A stretch of DNA of 64,000 bases from Linnemannia elongata. Lineage: Eukaryota; Mortierellomycota; Mortierellomycetes; Mortierellales; Mortierellaceae. This document shows, in pieces, positions 19,605-29,191 of the stretch (within the stretch, counting starts at the first letter, position 1; each line of letters begins with the position of its first letter). Location: positions 1,116,001 to 1,180,000 of the forward strand of contig JAXBDG010000018.1 of the NCBI GenBank assembly GCA_036320915.1, in the 5' to 3' direction. The notes below the pieces were generated by a model, which searched no databases, was not told where the DNA came from, and was given only the letters and a program-made list of their open reading frames with translations. The position numbers were made by a program, and so were the translations under genes.

Positions 19605-21189
19605 TCAGTAGTTGTAGCAGGTGGAGGGAAGAGAGTCGGTCTCTGCTGGCTCCGAAATCTCGTTGTACCAGAGGCGGGGATCGGTTTCACCCATACAGGC
19701 ACCGACAGGCATGATGTCCATCCCCAGCGACTGCACATACTCGACCGCCCAGACGCTGGTCGCCTCTTGGTAGATACCACCCATCATCATCGCATCGCGG
19801 TCCAATGACATCGAGGGCACACCGCGGACGGCCTCAGCCCACTTTGACGAGAACTCTGTCTTCGGCTGGTGTCTGTGCGAAGATGTTGAAGAGTGGCCAG
19901 AACCCATGGGCCGCTGGTTATCGTAGATGCGATCTCCGGTCTGGGTCAACGATGAGGAATCTTCCGTGATCTTGTCGGAAGAGAAAGATGAAGTAATCTG
20001 ATCGACATCCCAGAGGATCATAACATAGCCCATACTCTCCATGATCTTGCGGACGCGCTCTGAGTGTTCGCCATAAGGGGGTCTCATATACTTGGGAACA
20101 ACTCCGAGGATGTCCCGGAAGGCATCTTCGATCTTGTACATCTCTTGACGAATCTCTCGTTCAGAGAGTGTCTCGAGATCACGATGCGACCAGGGGTGTG
20201 ATGCAATCTGATGCTGGGCATTGAAAGCGCGTTTCAGCAAACGCTGCGACTCTGGGCCTAATTATCAAAGATATTACAATATTGTTAATATTGCTTGTTC
20301 AGAAAGGAGAGAACTAAAACGAGAAAGCAATGACGATAATCCATGATGTACATTTACATCGACTTTGGCTCAAGTACTTACGGTAAATACAGTTCCAGTT
20401 ATCGCCGTTCATAAAGAAGGTCACTTTGATCCGCTGCTCATCCAAATAATCCAGCAATTCATCTGTCAATTGCCCAGGTCCATCATCAAACGAGATTGCA
20501 TAAGAGTTGGGGCGAGTACAGCTATCAAGGACCTGACCAGGATGGTACAGCGCTGCGGGAGTAGGTCCGCTGACTTTGTACGGGAACGAGGCAGGGAGTT
20601 GTAAGATGCTGTCGGCGGGTGTTGTTGAAGAGGGTACTGGCGCAGCGGAGGCTATTTTTTTTTGTTATTTTTATCGATTTGCGATTGACATGATGGACCA
20701 AGTGGAACACAAAGTATACAGAAAAAGAACAGGGGTGAATTGGGTCAGTGTGGGCGTTTGCAAGGGTTTAACGTTTGGGTGTGAAAATAGACACAATGAA
20801 AGAAACGGGAAGAACGCAAGGGTCTCAAAGGGGGTTGTCGTCGTGGTATGTTGTGGGTGTATGTTGCAGAAGTAGTTGGGCTGTAGGTTGGCGTCGGGCA
20901 AGGTCGAAGAAGAGAATGTGAATTGCGATTGTCGTTGTTTTTTGTGAAGAGGAGGGAGAATGAGTTTGTTGGTGATCAGCGTCGTGGGTCGAGTCGAGTT
21001 CAGCCTGTGTGAGAGCCCCTTATTGCAAGGACCCTTGATCCTTTTGAGCAAGGGTGTCCTTGTCGTCAAGTCGAGTCGTTCCCTTTTTTTTGTCGAAAGA
21101 GTTGGAGAGAGAAGAGGAGGAGGTGGGTGCATACCTTGATATGAGATGGTGAGGATGGCGGCGAGTATGGAGATGGTAGAGAACCGCAT
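19605..21189 (-). CDS. Secreted polysaccharide (chitin) deacetylase-like protein, CE4 fold (325 aa, three exons)
   Basis: Exons are 21189-21135, 20651-20382 and 20257-19605; introns of 483 and 124 nt are GT-AG, and the joined frame is open. Residues 1-18 form a signal peptide with likely cleavage near SYQ-ASAAP. CE4 motifs: SFDDGP at 72-77 (motif 1, metal-binding second Asp), SHPWSH at 128-133 (motif 2), RPPYG at 167-171 (motif 3) and LWDVD at 190-194 (motif 4). In family members motif 5 reads LxHD; here it is SLDRD (Arg262), so the catalytic acid His is missing. An unusual Ser/His/Gln-rich insert lies between motifs 4 and 5. The family removes N-acetyl groups from chitin in the cell wall. 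This one may be weak, altered or non-catalytic. Confidence 0.88.
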
Positions 21190-21415
21190 TGTGATGATAT
21201 GTGTGTATGTGTATGAAGGAGTGAGAGTGAAGAGAGTTGTTGTTGGTTGTTGGTTGGTGGGTTATGTGTGTGAGTGAAGAATGGAAATGCACAGTCAAAG
21301 TCGAAAGAGGCGTGGGTAGAGAGAGTGAGAGAGAGAGAGGATGAATATATAAGAAAACAGATAAGTGAAGACAAAAGAGATAAAAGACGGGAATTGTGGG
21401 CGTTGGCTGATCTCT

Positions 21416-21422
21416 TTTTATA
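21416..21422 (-). promoter_or_regulatory. TATA box of the deacetylase-like gene
   Basis: TATAAAA on the minus strand, 227 bases before the ATG. Confidence 0.45.
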
Positions 21423-22678
21423 TCCCCCCTCTCCCGTCTATGTCATGGTCGTGGTCATGCAAGGGCTGTAGTCCGCCACACATACAAACCCTGACCAATC
21501 CATGACGTGCATATCACAGAAAAAGAAGACAAGAGTCGACAGCAACAACAACGCAAAGCGCAAAAATAAGAAGAAAAAAAAACAAAAAGAATCGAAAAAA
21601 GAAGGGGAGTTTGAAGAAAGGGGCAGTGCGGGAAAGCGAAAACAGGGAACAGAAGGGGGGGAAGACATCATTCGGTACAGCGGCGGGACACAGGGCTTGG
21701 CTGACTTGTTCTAAAAATAAAAATAGAAGAGGAATGACGCCCTTATTCTCTCCTCCGCATCCTTTGCCTTCAAGACTTCCTTATCTCATCCAGTTCAAAA
21801 AGTGGCCAATTGCACCGCCACGAATTCGCCCTTTCTCTTCCCTTCAACTGTTCGCCGCAGCCACTCCTCTTGTCTCTTTTGTCTGCTCGTCACCTTTTGC
21901 TATCTACTTTGCCACTAATTGCTTGCCGCCAGATAGTCTTTCGCCACCCTTCCATTCATTATTGCCTACAATTCTCAAGATCCTTTGGTATGCAGCGTCA
22001 AGCCTTGTTAAGCGGACAGACATAAATTTACTTCTAACGTTACAAGTCAAACATAACCCCTAAACATTTGTCCACCTGCCTGCCTGATTGACATATCTCT
22101 CGCTAATGATCAACAAGTCTAAAGGGTCATACCAAACCACAGGGTCAACATCCTACCCCCATTACTTCCTACGTCCATTCTAATAGAGCCATAAACACAT
22201 CCTGTGTTTTAATCTTAATCTTGGAGAAGAACGCCACAGAGTCATTTACGGCGTTCTTTACTTGTCACTCACTCTCAATTGGCAAAGAGTAGTTGGCATA
22301 GATTGTAAGAGGAAGGTTTTATTACAAGGCGGAGGGGATGGGGTCATTAAGTGTTTGGTGGTGTGTGTTTTGTTGTTGTTTGTATGTATAGTGGTGTGGA
22401 GCCTGTGTGGAGGAGCAGAGAGGAGATGCACATGCCAGACGAATTAAAGATTGTCAAGCTAAAGGCAGAGAACTAATAAAAATGAGCACAAAAAAAAATG
22501 AATCTGTCCAGCACACCGAAATTCACTCCTTCGGCTCGAGTTTTATCGATTCTTGTTCTCCTGTTGTTTGTTGTTCGGTTGGTGTCGAAAAGAAGAAAAT
22601 GGTGGGCGTGCAGTCCTGCTGCCGTTCCTCGTCTTCCTTCATTCTTCAGTAGAACAGGAAACAGAGGCAAGTTCCAGC
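21423..22678. other. Intergenic, no gene seen
   Basis: It holds the deacetylase promoter on one side and the 3' flank of the RAMP4-type gene on the other. A/G-rich and C/T-rich runs give short, low-complexity frames only. Confidence 0.5.
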
Positions 22679-23066
22679 TTAGAAGGATGGCTCGGTGCTG
22701 GCGCCAAAGAGACGGAGGACTTCAAAAATAGCACCCCCACAGAGCATCAACAGGATGCATCCGACAAGCATGGGAGAAACAGTAGGCTTCTTGGCGACTT
22801 TCTTCTCGGCGTGTGCTGAGATCTTTGTCTGGCCGCGCTTTGTCACATTTGCCTGGTACTTGGCTAGTATCCGTGTCATATTAGGAGAGAGAGAGAGAAG
22901 GGGGAGGGGGGTTAGGTTGGATTGGTCTGATGGGTTTACTAGTCCATCGCCTGGTCTTCCTGTAAGCCTTTTAGCTTAAGTCGAATTCATAGTGGAGTGA
23001 GGTAAGAGATAGAGGGATGTGCTTACCATTGCGGGCACGGATGACGGGGGATGTAGAGGTGGCCAT
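22679..23066 (-). CDS. YSY6: RAMP4/Ysy6-family ER membrane protein (74 aa, two exons)
   Basis: Exon 1 is 23066-23027 (MATSTSPVIRARN) and exon 2 is 22863-22679; the 163-nt intron is GT-AG and the codon split at the junction gives Ala. The joined protein reads RNAKYQANVTKRG, then a basic Lys-rich stretch, then a single C-terminal membrane segment (LVGCILLMLCGGAIFEVL) and a short tail. This is the pattern of RAMP4/SERP1 and yeast Ysy6: small tail-anchored proteins at the ER translocon, linked to secretory stress and membrane-protein stabilisation. The length (74) is within a few residues of family members. The frame annotated alone from exon 2 (ATG 22879) would miss the conserved N-terminus. Confidence 0.88.
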
Positions 23067-24451
23067 GTTTGTAGAGTTGTTGTGTATGTGTTGGGTTTGG
23101 TTGGCTTGAGTCGGGGGGTTGTGTCCTGGAAGTTGTTGGGTGGGTGAGTTCTTGTTGAGTGAGAGTGAAGGAGAAAAGAAATAGAGAAGAGAGAAAAAAG
23201 AAGGGTTTATGAACAAAAAAAGTGAATGAGTCTTGTGAATGAGCTCCATGGCGTGGAGCAACCAGAGTGGCGGCTAGCAACAGGAGAGCCAAGGGGTCAA
23301 TGAGACAGAAAAGAGAGAACATTAATACACTTTTGTGGGTTGTAAACAAATGATTGGCTGAGAGGGCAGCAACAGCTCCGTGGAAGCACACAAGAGGTGG
23401 ACAAGGGCAATAAGCTTTGCCTTTTAAAGTGCACTTGCTCTCAACCTTGTCACTCGAGTGTCTATCTAGCATCTTGCACCGCACAGCATCTGAATATTAG
23501 ACGGGCACATGAAAGGCAACGTGCAAAAATACACGAACTTAATGCTCTGAGTGATAGAAGCTTGTTGGTTCGATAGAAGTTGAAAGAACAACTCTGTTGT
23601 TTCTTACGCCCTCTCTTCTGCCACGATTGACAATCCAAGTGGTTGACAATACACTAATAATACGCTGGGACGTGAACGAGGAATGATGTTGACAGAGAGA
23701 AACTTATAAAGTGTTGAAAAATGGAAAAATAGTAAATAAAAAAGCCAGACCCAGCCCTGCTTCCAAGTTCGGCTTATAATGCCGTGCGGGAACAAAGCCA
23801 GACCCGGCTAGTCACCTACGACTGGGGAGCCTGTTGCACATTTGTGTAAGCTGGATTAGTTTATACACCCCCCCCCTTCTCTCCATATCACGCGCAAGTG
23901 ATGGACACTTCCATGGGATTCATTGGAGATAACGAAAATGAAGACTAGACAAGTGTGAAATCGATCAGTAGTCAATTCTAGCTGTGCCGTCCTCATGTTA
24001 CCTCGACCATCGCCGAGGATATTGTCGTCACTGCCCATCTTGCAATCATTTCGGCCAGAAGTAGCGGACATGTGTGTGTTGCTTGGGCACAGGTATTAAT
24101 ACCATTGACCCACAAGCTGTCATTCACGTCGCACAGTGAAAAAATAATCTGTTATTTCCTATACGGCAAGGAAATAAAATTATATCTGCACCCCCTTTTT
24201 CGCCACCCGCCACACTAATCGTCGTCCTTCCCTTTCTTACCATTCTCTGTCGTCCATCACCCTTCTCTTTATACTCTTTACTCTTTGTTTATCGCTTCAT
24301 CTTCCCTCTTCATCTTCTTCTTACTTATACACATAAACACACACACACACACATATCATACACGACATATACGACGTTATCACTCCTATCTTATATCCAG
24401 GCAAGTGTACGCGCCTAGATTTTAATTGACAAATGGGCTTTTCAATATGCA
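23067..24451. other. Intergenic, no gene seen
   Basis: Upstream region of the RAMP4-type gene and A/T-rich sequence beyond it. There is no open frame with recognisable content and no tRNA-like box pair by eye. Confidence 0.5.
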
Positions 24452-24798
24452 TTACCAATAGGCAGACAAAAAAACTCAACTATGATGTAACCATTCGGGC
24501 CTCGAGTGCGAAGTTTATGTCTTTTTGTAGTATTCTCCATGGGCCCAGGGTATGGACCTGGGTTTTGTGAGCCTCTGGTTTACATGGGGTTTGTCGAGCT
24601 TCTTGCAGTACTCTCCATGGGCCCAGGGTGTGGACCTGGGTTTAGTGAGCCTCTGGTTTACATGGAGTTTGAGCCTCTTGCAGTTGTCTTATCAATTCCT
24701 GAGGCAAAAGAAGCAATGTCAATTGGGACATAGGCAGAGAGGCTGCGTTGTGTCACCCCGTGATCCTGATGACGATCAGTAGTATCATGGGTTCTGCT
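24452..24798. repeat. Imperfect direct repeat, unit 1 (347 bp)
   Basis: Matches 24875-25143 almost throughout, from GGCAGACAAA... to the GGGTTCTGCT end. It differs by an internal tandem duplication of about 75 bp (24526-24600 against 24601-24672) built around CCATGGGCCCAGGGTGTGG. No coding signal or known element was recognised. Confidence 0.8.
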
Positions 24799-24874
24799 AC
24801 TTGCCCACTTGTTTTCAATCCTTTCATTTGTATTGTGCTATGTTCACGTGGAGGGGGAATGGATATCGAACTAA

Positions 24875-25143
24875 ATACCAATTGACGGACAAAAAACTCA
24901 ACTATGATGTATCCATTCGGGCCTCGAGTGCGAAGTTTACGTCTTTTTGCAGTATTCTCCATGGGCCCAGGGTGTGGACCTGGGTTTTGTGAGCCTCTGG
25001 TTTACATGGGGTTTGTCGAGTTTCTTGCAGTTGTCTTATCAATTCCTGAGGCAAGAGAAGCAATGTCAATTGGGACTTGGGCAGAGAGGCTGCGTTGTGT
25101 CGCCCCGTGATCCTGATGACGACCAGTGTATCAAGGGTTCTGC
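24875..25143. repeat. Imperfect direct repeat, unit 2 (269 bp)
   Basis: Second copy of the unit at 24452-24798, without the internal duplication. It ends 140 bp before the start of the pseudogene at 25283. A (CAGTAT)n hexamer repeat follows at about 25205-25230. Confidence 0.8.
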
Positions 25144-25282
25144 TGCTGTCCATCCCTACTTTCAGCAACTTTTTGTACGGCACTTGACGCATTACATATT
25201 TCCAGCATCAGTATCAGTATCAGTATCTAATTATACATCTCTAAGCGCACCGTGAATGTATTAGGATTCCAGCGGCCCTACA

Positions 25283-27783
25283 ATGGCCGAAGATAGGTTG
25301 GACACTATGCTGGGTAGTGTGGACGAGTGTTATGAGGACTTTATCGAGAAGTTTGTGGAGACGCACGAGTTGAGGGAGTATAGCGCGCTGCTCGACGCTT
25401 TGTCGAAGACTTGTCAAAAGTTGCTGGGTTCAACGGCGACCATGTATCCTTGAGTCACGCAGAATTGGCTGGAGGGTTTAGCGAAGAGACTCGAGGTAGG
25501 AATGTCGCTCTTATTGTGAATAGTTTTTGCTGCATTCATAATGAGATATTTACTGTTTTATTAGTCTGTTGAGTTTAGACAAAAGGAGTTGATAGTGGGG
25601 TTGAATAAGGATCTAAAGGGCATCCAGCGAATCGTAGCAAGGGATGGGCGTAGACAGGCTCGAGAAGCTTTGAAGCGGACAAACAAAACGTTTGATCTGG
25701 CCACGGAGATCCTTGGCAGTTCTACAAGGAGCCATTTGGCTGGTGCCTTCGAACCTGCACCGGTATCTGCGTCTGCACCTGACAAGAGTGCTCTTGGTAA
25801 GTTGACACTTTTCCCCCTAATACTCGCGATTTGGCGTTGGTATCTTAATCCCAGCATCAGTAGTGTGTTCATACGTTCACTCATTTACGCACTAAATATT
25901 TTTATTAGATTCATCAACTGCATTGCCTTTAGGATCTCCGTTGCACCAAGGAGCCCAGTACATCCAGGGTAGCACAGCCGGCCTGACTGTCCCATCAGCT
26001 GTACCGTTGACTGTTGGAGACCTTGAAGTCGAGGGCGAATGCACTGTCCAACACGCATCTGCAGCAGAACCCTCGGTGCAACCCGATCTATCAGAACCGG
26101 TTAGCCCTTTGATTGATGAGAACGCTGAGATAGCCGAGTTGCGTGCCAACCTGGACCGCAGGTCTCATGCCACATGTGATGTAAGTACCTTTGAACTCTC
26201 TTTGGTACTTGATGATACGTATCAATATTTAAATATATCTCCTTCGTTACACGTAGTGGAAAGTCAACAACGACTGTGTGGCGTGTCGATTTCAGGACTA
26301 CCAACGAGAATGCATCAACGCACTCAACCAGAAAATGCTCAGAGAGGCGATGTCGCTGATGTGATGTAAGTAAATATACCATCCTGTCTCAAATAGTCCT
26401 TGTGTCAATCTTACAAGGTAACGCTTACTTAGTAGTTTGGTGCTATTTTCTTTGATTTTCAGGGCGCTCATTGGCGTGTTTGCACCCTTCATTCCAACTC
26501 CTCGTATGACGAGTGTGTTTGGAAGGATGTTGGACCATCTTCTAACGTCGGTCAAGTTCCCAGCGCCGCTCATTGACGATCTTGCCATCATGAAAGCTGT
26601 GAGGGTACGTAAGGTTCTGTAGGGTCTGTTTTTCTACTTGTATACTTTATGAACTAATGGTTCTCTTTTTTTTCTGAAAAAAAAGCAACGGCTTAATGGT
26701 GAGCGAGACGAGGCTTGTGAAACAATTCGATCGCTAGACCGCAAGAAGAGAATCATGTTCGAAACGCTGTAAGTATCTGCATCGTAAACTGGGATAAGTT
26801 GTTCAGCTGCAAGGCTTGCTTCCATGGAACTAAACATATTCTCTTTATACTTTTCAGGATGGAGAAGCTCCCAATGAAGAGTGACAAGACCATCTCGGAG
26901 GGAACATTTGTTACCAACTATTGTGCCTTTCAACCAAAATGATGTAAAAAATTAACCACTAATCCAGCTGTGGGCGGGGTTTGCATGGGTATGGAACAAA
27001 AATGTTGTCCTGAATAGCTGGCTAATTGGGGTTTAGTGGACAAAACAAAATATTATATGCGAAATGCCCAATACGTATCACCGCTGCTATATGGGACATT
27101 AGCCTTGGACGACGAACGCGTTCAAATATACTTGTGCGTCTAGCCTACATTGCAAGTTTGTCTTCTATTGCTTTAATTCTTTACTGCTCGTTTACTCTTA
27201 CTCCTTCTTCCTTCACTTATTTCCCTTTCAGCCCAAACACCGAGTGTCAGACACAAAAGCAACAAGGTATCAAGGCCGATCGACCAGATATCCTAATTAG
27301 GATTCGCGGCCAAGAAGCTGTTTTTGGCGAAGTGACTGGGCCTGCGCAGGCAGGTCACACTGCCAAGAATGCTTGGGATCTTTTTCGCTTGGCTCGTTTT
27401 GGTAAGGCATCTCTAGACCATGGAAACAGTGTTGCACCGCTCCTCCAGATCGTCTATAACAACGGAACCTTCATGCGCCTCACGATCAAGACTCGCGGGA
27501 TGTTCATTCTTGAGGAGATTGGTGCGTTCGAAGTACTTACTAAGATTGCTGCCATCCCAGCCCTTGCTGCAACCATCCCAACACTGCTGGCAGCTCAGGT
27601 AAGAGCATATTCACTATGATTTAATTGAAATCCTGGATACCTGCGATCAAGTTCTCTGTGGCTCACCTCTTTCTATTCCTACTCTAGGATGACGTAAATC
27701 AGATCTTGGAAGGGGACATGAACACTTTGAAGCGTTCTTGGGGGTATGGCGACGTCCCTGATGCAAAGAAGCGACTCTCGTAA
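25283..27783 (+). pseudogene. Ten-segment unrecognised gene, inactivated by a nonsense codon and a MITE
   Basis: Segments: 25283-25495, 25565-25796, 25909-26180, 26257-26360, 26463-26604, 26686-26768, 26858-26920, 27074-27133, 27232-27598 and 27688-27783. Except across the element, they are separated by GT-AG introns of about 70-110 nt in matching phases. Damage: TGA at 25451 (codon 57); the 151-bp element at 26921-27071 inside the frame; and an exon-4 donor blurred by a GTGAT duplication (GAT|GTGAT|GTAAGT). The N-terminal half looks helical with a low-complexity middle. The C-terminal half has KADRPDILIRIRG then EAVFGEVTGP, WDLFRLARFGK, and RLTIKTRGMFILEEIG. The PD...GEV spacing is reminiscent of a PD-(D/E)xK nuclease core, but the Lys is missing. 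That reading is weak, and I do not assign a function. Confidence 0.75.
26921..27071. mobile_element. 151-bp MITE-like element flanked by TA
   Basis: The left end TTGTGCCTTTC and the right end on the opposite strand TTGGGCATTTC form imperfect inverted repeats. Inner blocks CCACTAA and CCAGCT also recur in inverted order. TA flanks both sides. Taking the element and one TA away leaves codons for Asn-Tyr-Val-Ser with the host frame continuous, and no GT-AG pair would splice it out, so it is an insertion rather than an intron. TA target duplication suggests a Tc1/mariner-type non-autonomous element. Confidence 0.78.
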
Positions 27784-29092
27784 GCGCTCATCCAATGGAT
27801 CTAAGACAAATGATACAACTCAAACGATTAGCATCATCAAATCTTCCTCCTCTCTCTTCTCGGCTTCTCGCTTCTCGGCCTCTCGCTTCTTGCTTCTCTC
27901 TTTTCGCTTTTCGCCTCTCGCTTCTCGCTTCTCTCTTCACTCTTCTCTCTAATAAAACAAAATCGTCGCACGCAGGCACTTAGAGGATCATATGATATAA
28001 GATGTCGCAATTGCATGAGCTACTGGAGAGACTATTGATTCGTTGCTTGACTTGAGCGCGCACTGCTTCAGGGACACAGGGACAATTTGTTTGCTTTTCT
28101 TTGCTTTATTGCAGTCTGTCCTTTACTACTGCACTGTAGTAAGATGCCAAACTGGCTATAGGCAGAAATCAGTCTAGATAGAGATAGAAAGAAAAGGATC
28201 GATGGCGCGAACGCTCAAAACATTGAGGCAGAAGAGATGGAAAAGGAAGCGGGTACAGCGGTACAGAAGAGATGAAGAGCGGGTACAGAGGATGTGAAGA
28301 GCGGGCTCAGAAGGAGAGAAGTAGGAAAGAAGAGGAGAAATGAAGAAGCTGAAGAAGCTGAAGAGGAATTAAAGGGAGGAGCGAAGAAAGAAGAAAATGC
28401 GGAAAAGGAAAATGAGGGGTAAAGCCAACTGTCCCCACTTGTGCCTCTGTTTGTTCCTGCTAAATTGGCGAAGGTGTAAAAAATGAGAGCAGAGAAAAAG
28501 GACCAATGGACATTTCTTTGCATCATCCATTCCTCTCGTCTCATTCTCCATCCTTCTTCGTTCGTTCTTCATTCCTTTTTTGTCATCTTCCCCATCCCTC
28601 TCCCTCTCTCTTTTTTATGATATCCTTTCCCCCAATTCTGCTTCAAGTCAACTGACCCCGATACACGAACAACAAAACCAGCCAAAACCACACAAAAAAA
28701 AACGTGGCCAGAACAGCTAGCTTATGACTGAGTAAGTTCGGTTGGCAAGCAGGGGGCATGATTGAGCCAAGCTGACTATCATGTCATAGCAACCAGAACT
28801 GGTATTAATCGGTGTCCTCTCTTTATAGACCAGTATACACCTAGCAGGCCAAACCCATTGCTTATTAATCAATTGATTCAAGAGCAAGTACCTCATCGTT
28901 CTCTAGTAAGACACCTTATGGTCACAACTACTTTGGAGCGCCTCATGATATCGCCTCTCATGGTAACTGACGTACTGTTTTGTGTTGTTGTCGCATTCAT
29001 TGGCCAACTCAGCCTTCTGCCCAGAACATTTCTCTGCGCGTCAGCTCCACCACAATCCCGACCCAATCTGTGACCCATCGAACCAGCACAAG
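27784..29092. other. Intergenic with low-complexity tracts; leader of copy D
   Basis: A C/T-rich decamer-like tract (CTTCTCGCTT variants) lies at 27842-27950 and a G/A-rich tract at 28200-28420. The right part holds the promoter and 5' leader of copy D. No gene seen. Confidence 0.5.
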
Positions 29093-29183
29093 GTATACCC
29101 GTGTCCTCAAAAACGTAATACGTACAATGAGAGTATTTTCGCAGGTAGCTAATCATAAGTTATTGCATATTCAATCCGTATAG
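29093..29183 (+). other. 5' leader intron of copy D
   Basis: Donor CACAAG|GTATAC and acceptor CCGTATAG give 91 nt; TGTCAACC remains before the ATG at 29192. Confidence 0.65.
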
Positions 29184-29191
29184 TGTCAACC

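Noticed and set aside
24452..25143. The direct repeats considered as a CRISPR-like array or as LTRs of a retroelement
   Set aside because: Only two long units with 76 bp between them, no TG...CA ends, no internal coding region; CRISPR arrays are not expected in a fungus.
27842..27950. A C/T-rich tract with decamer periodicity, considered as a telomeric or centromeric repeat
   Set aside because: Too short, degenerate and unlike TTAGGG-type repeats; ordinary low-complexity sequence.
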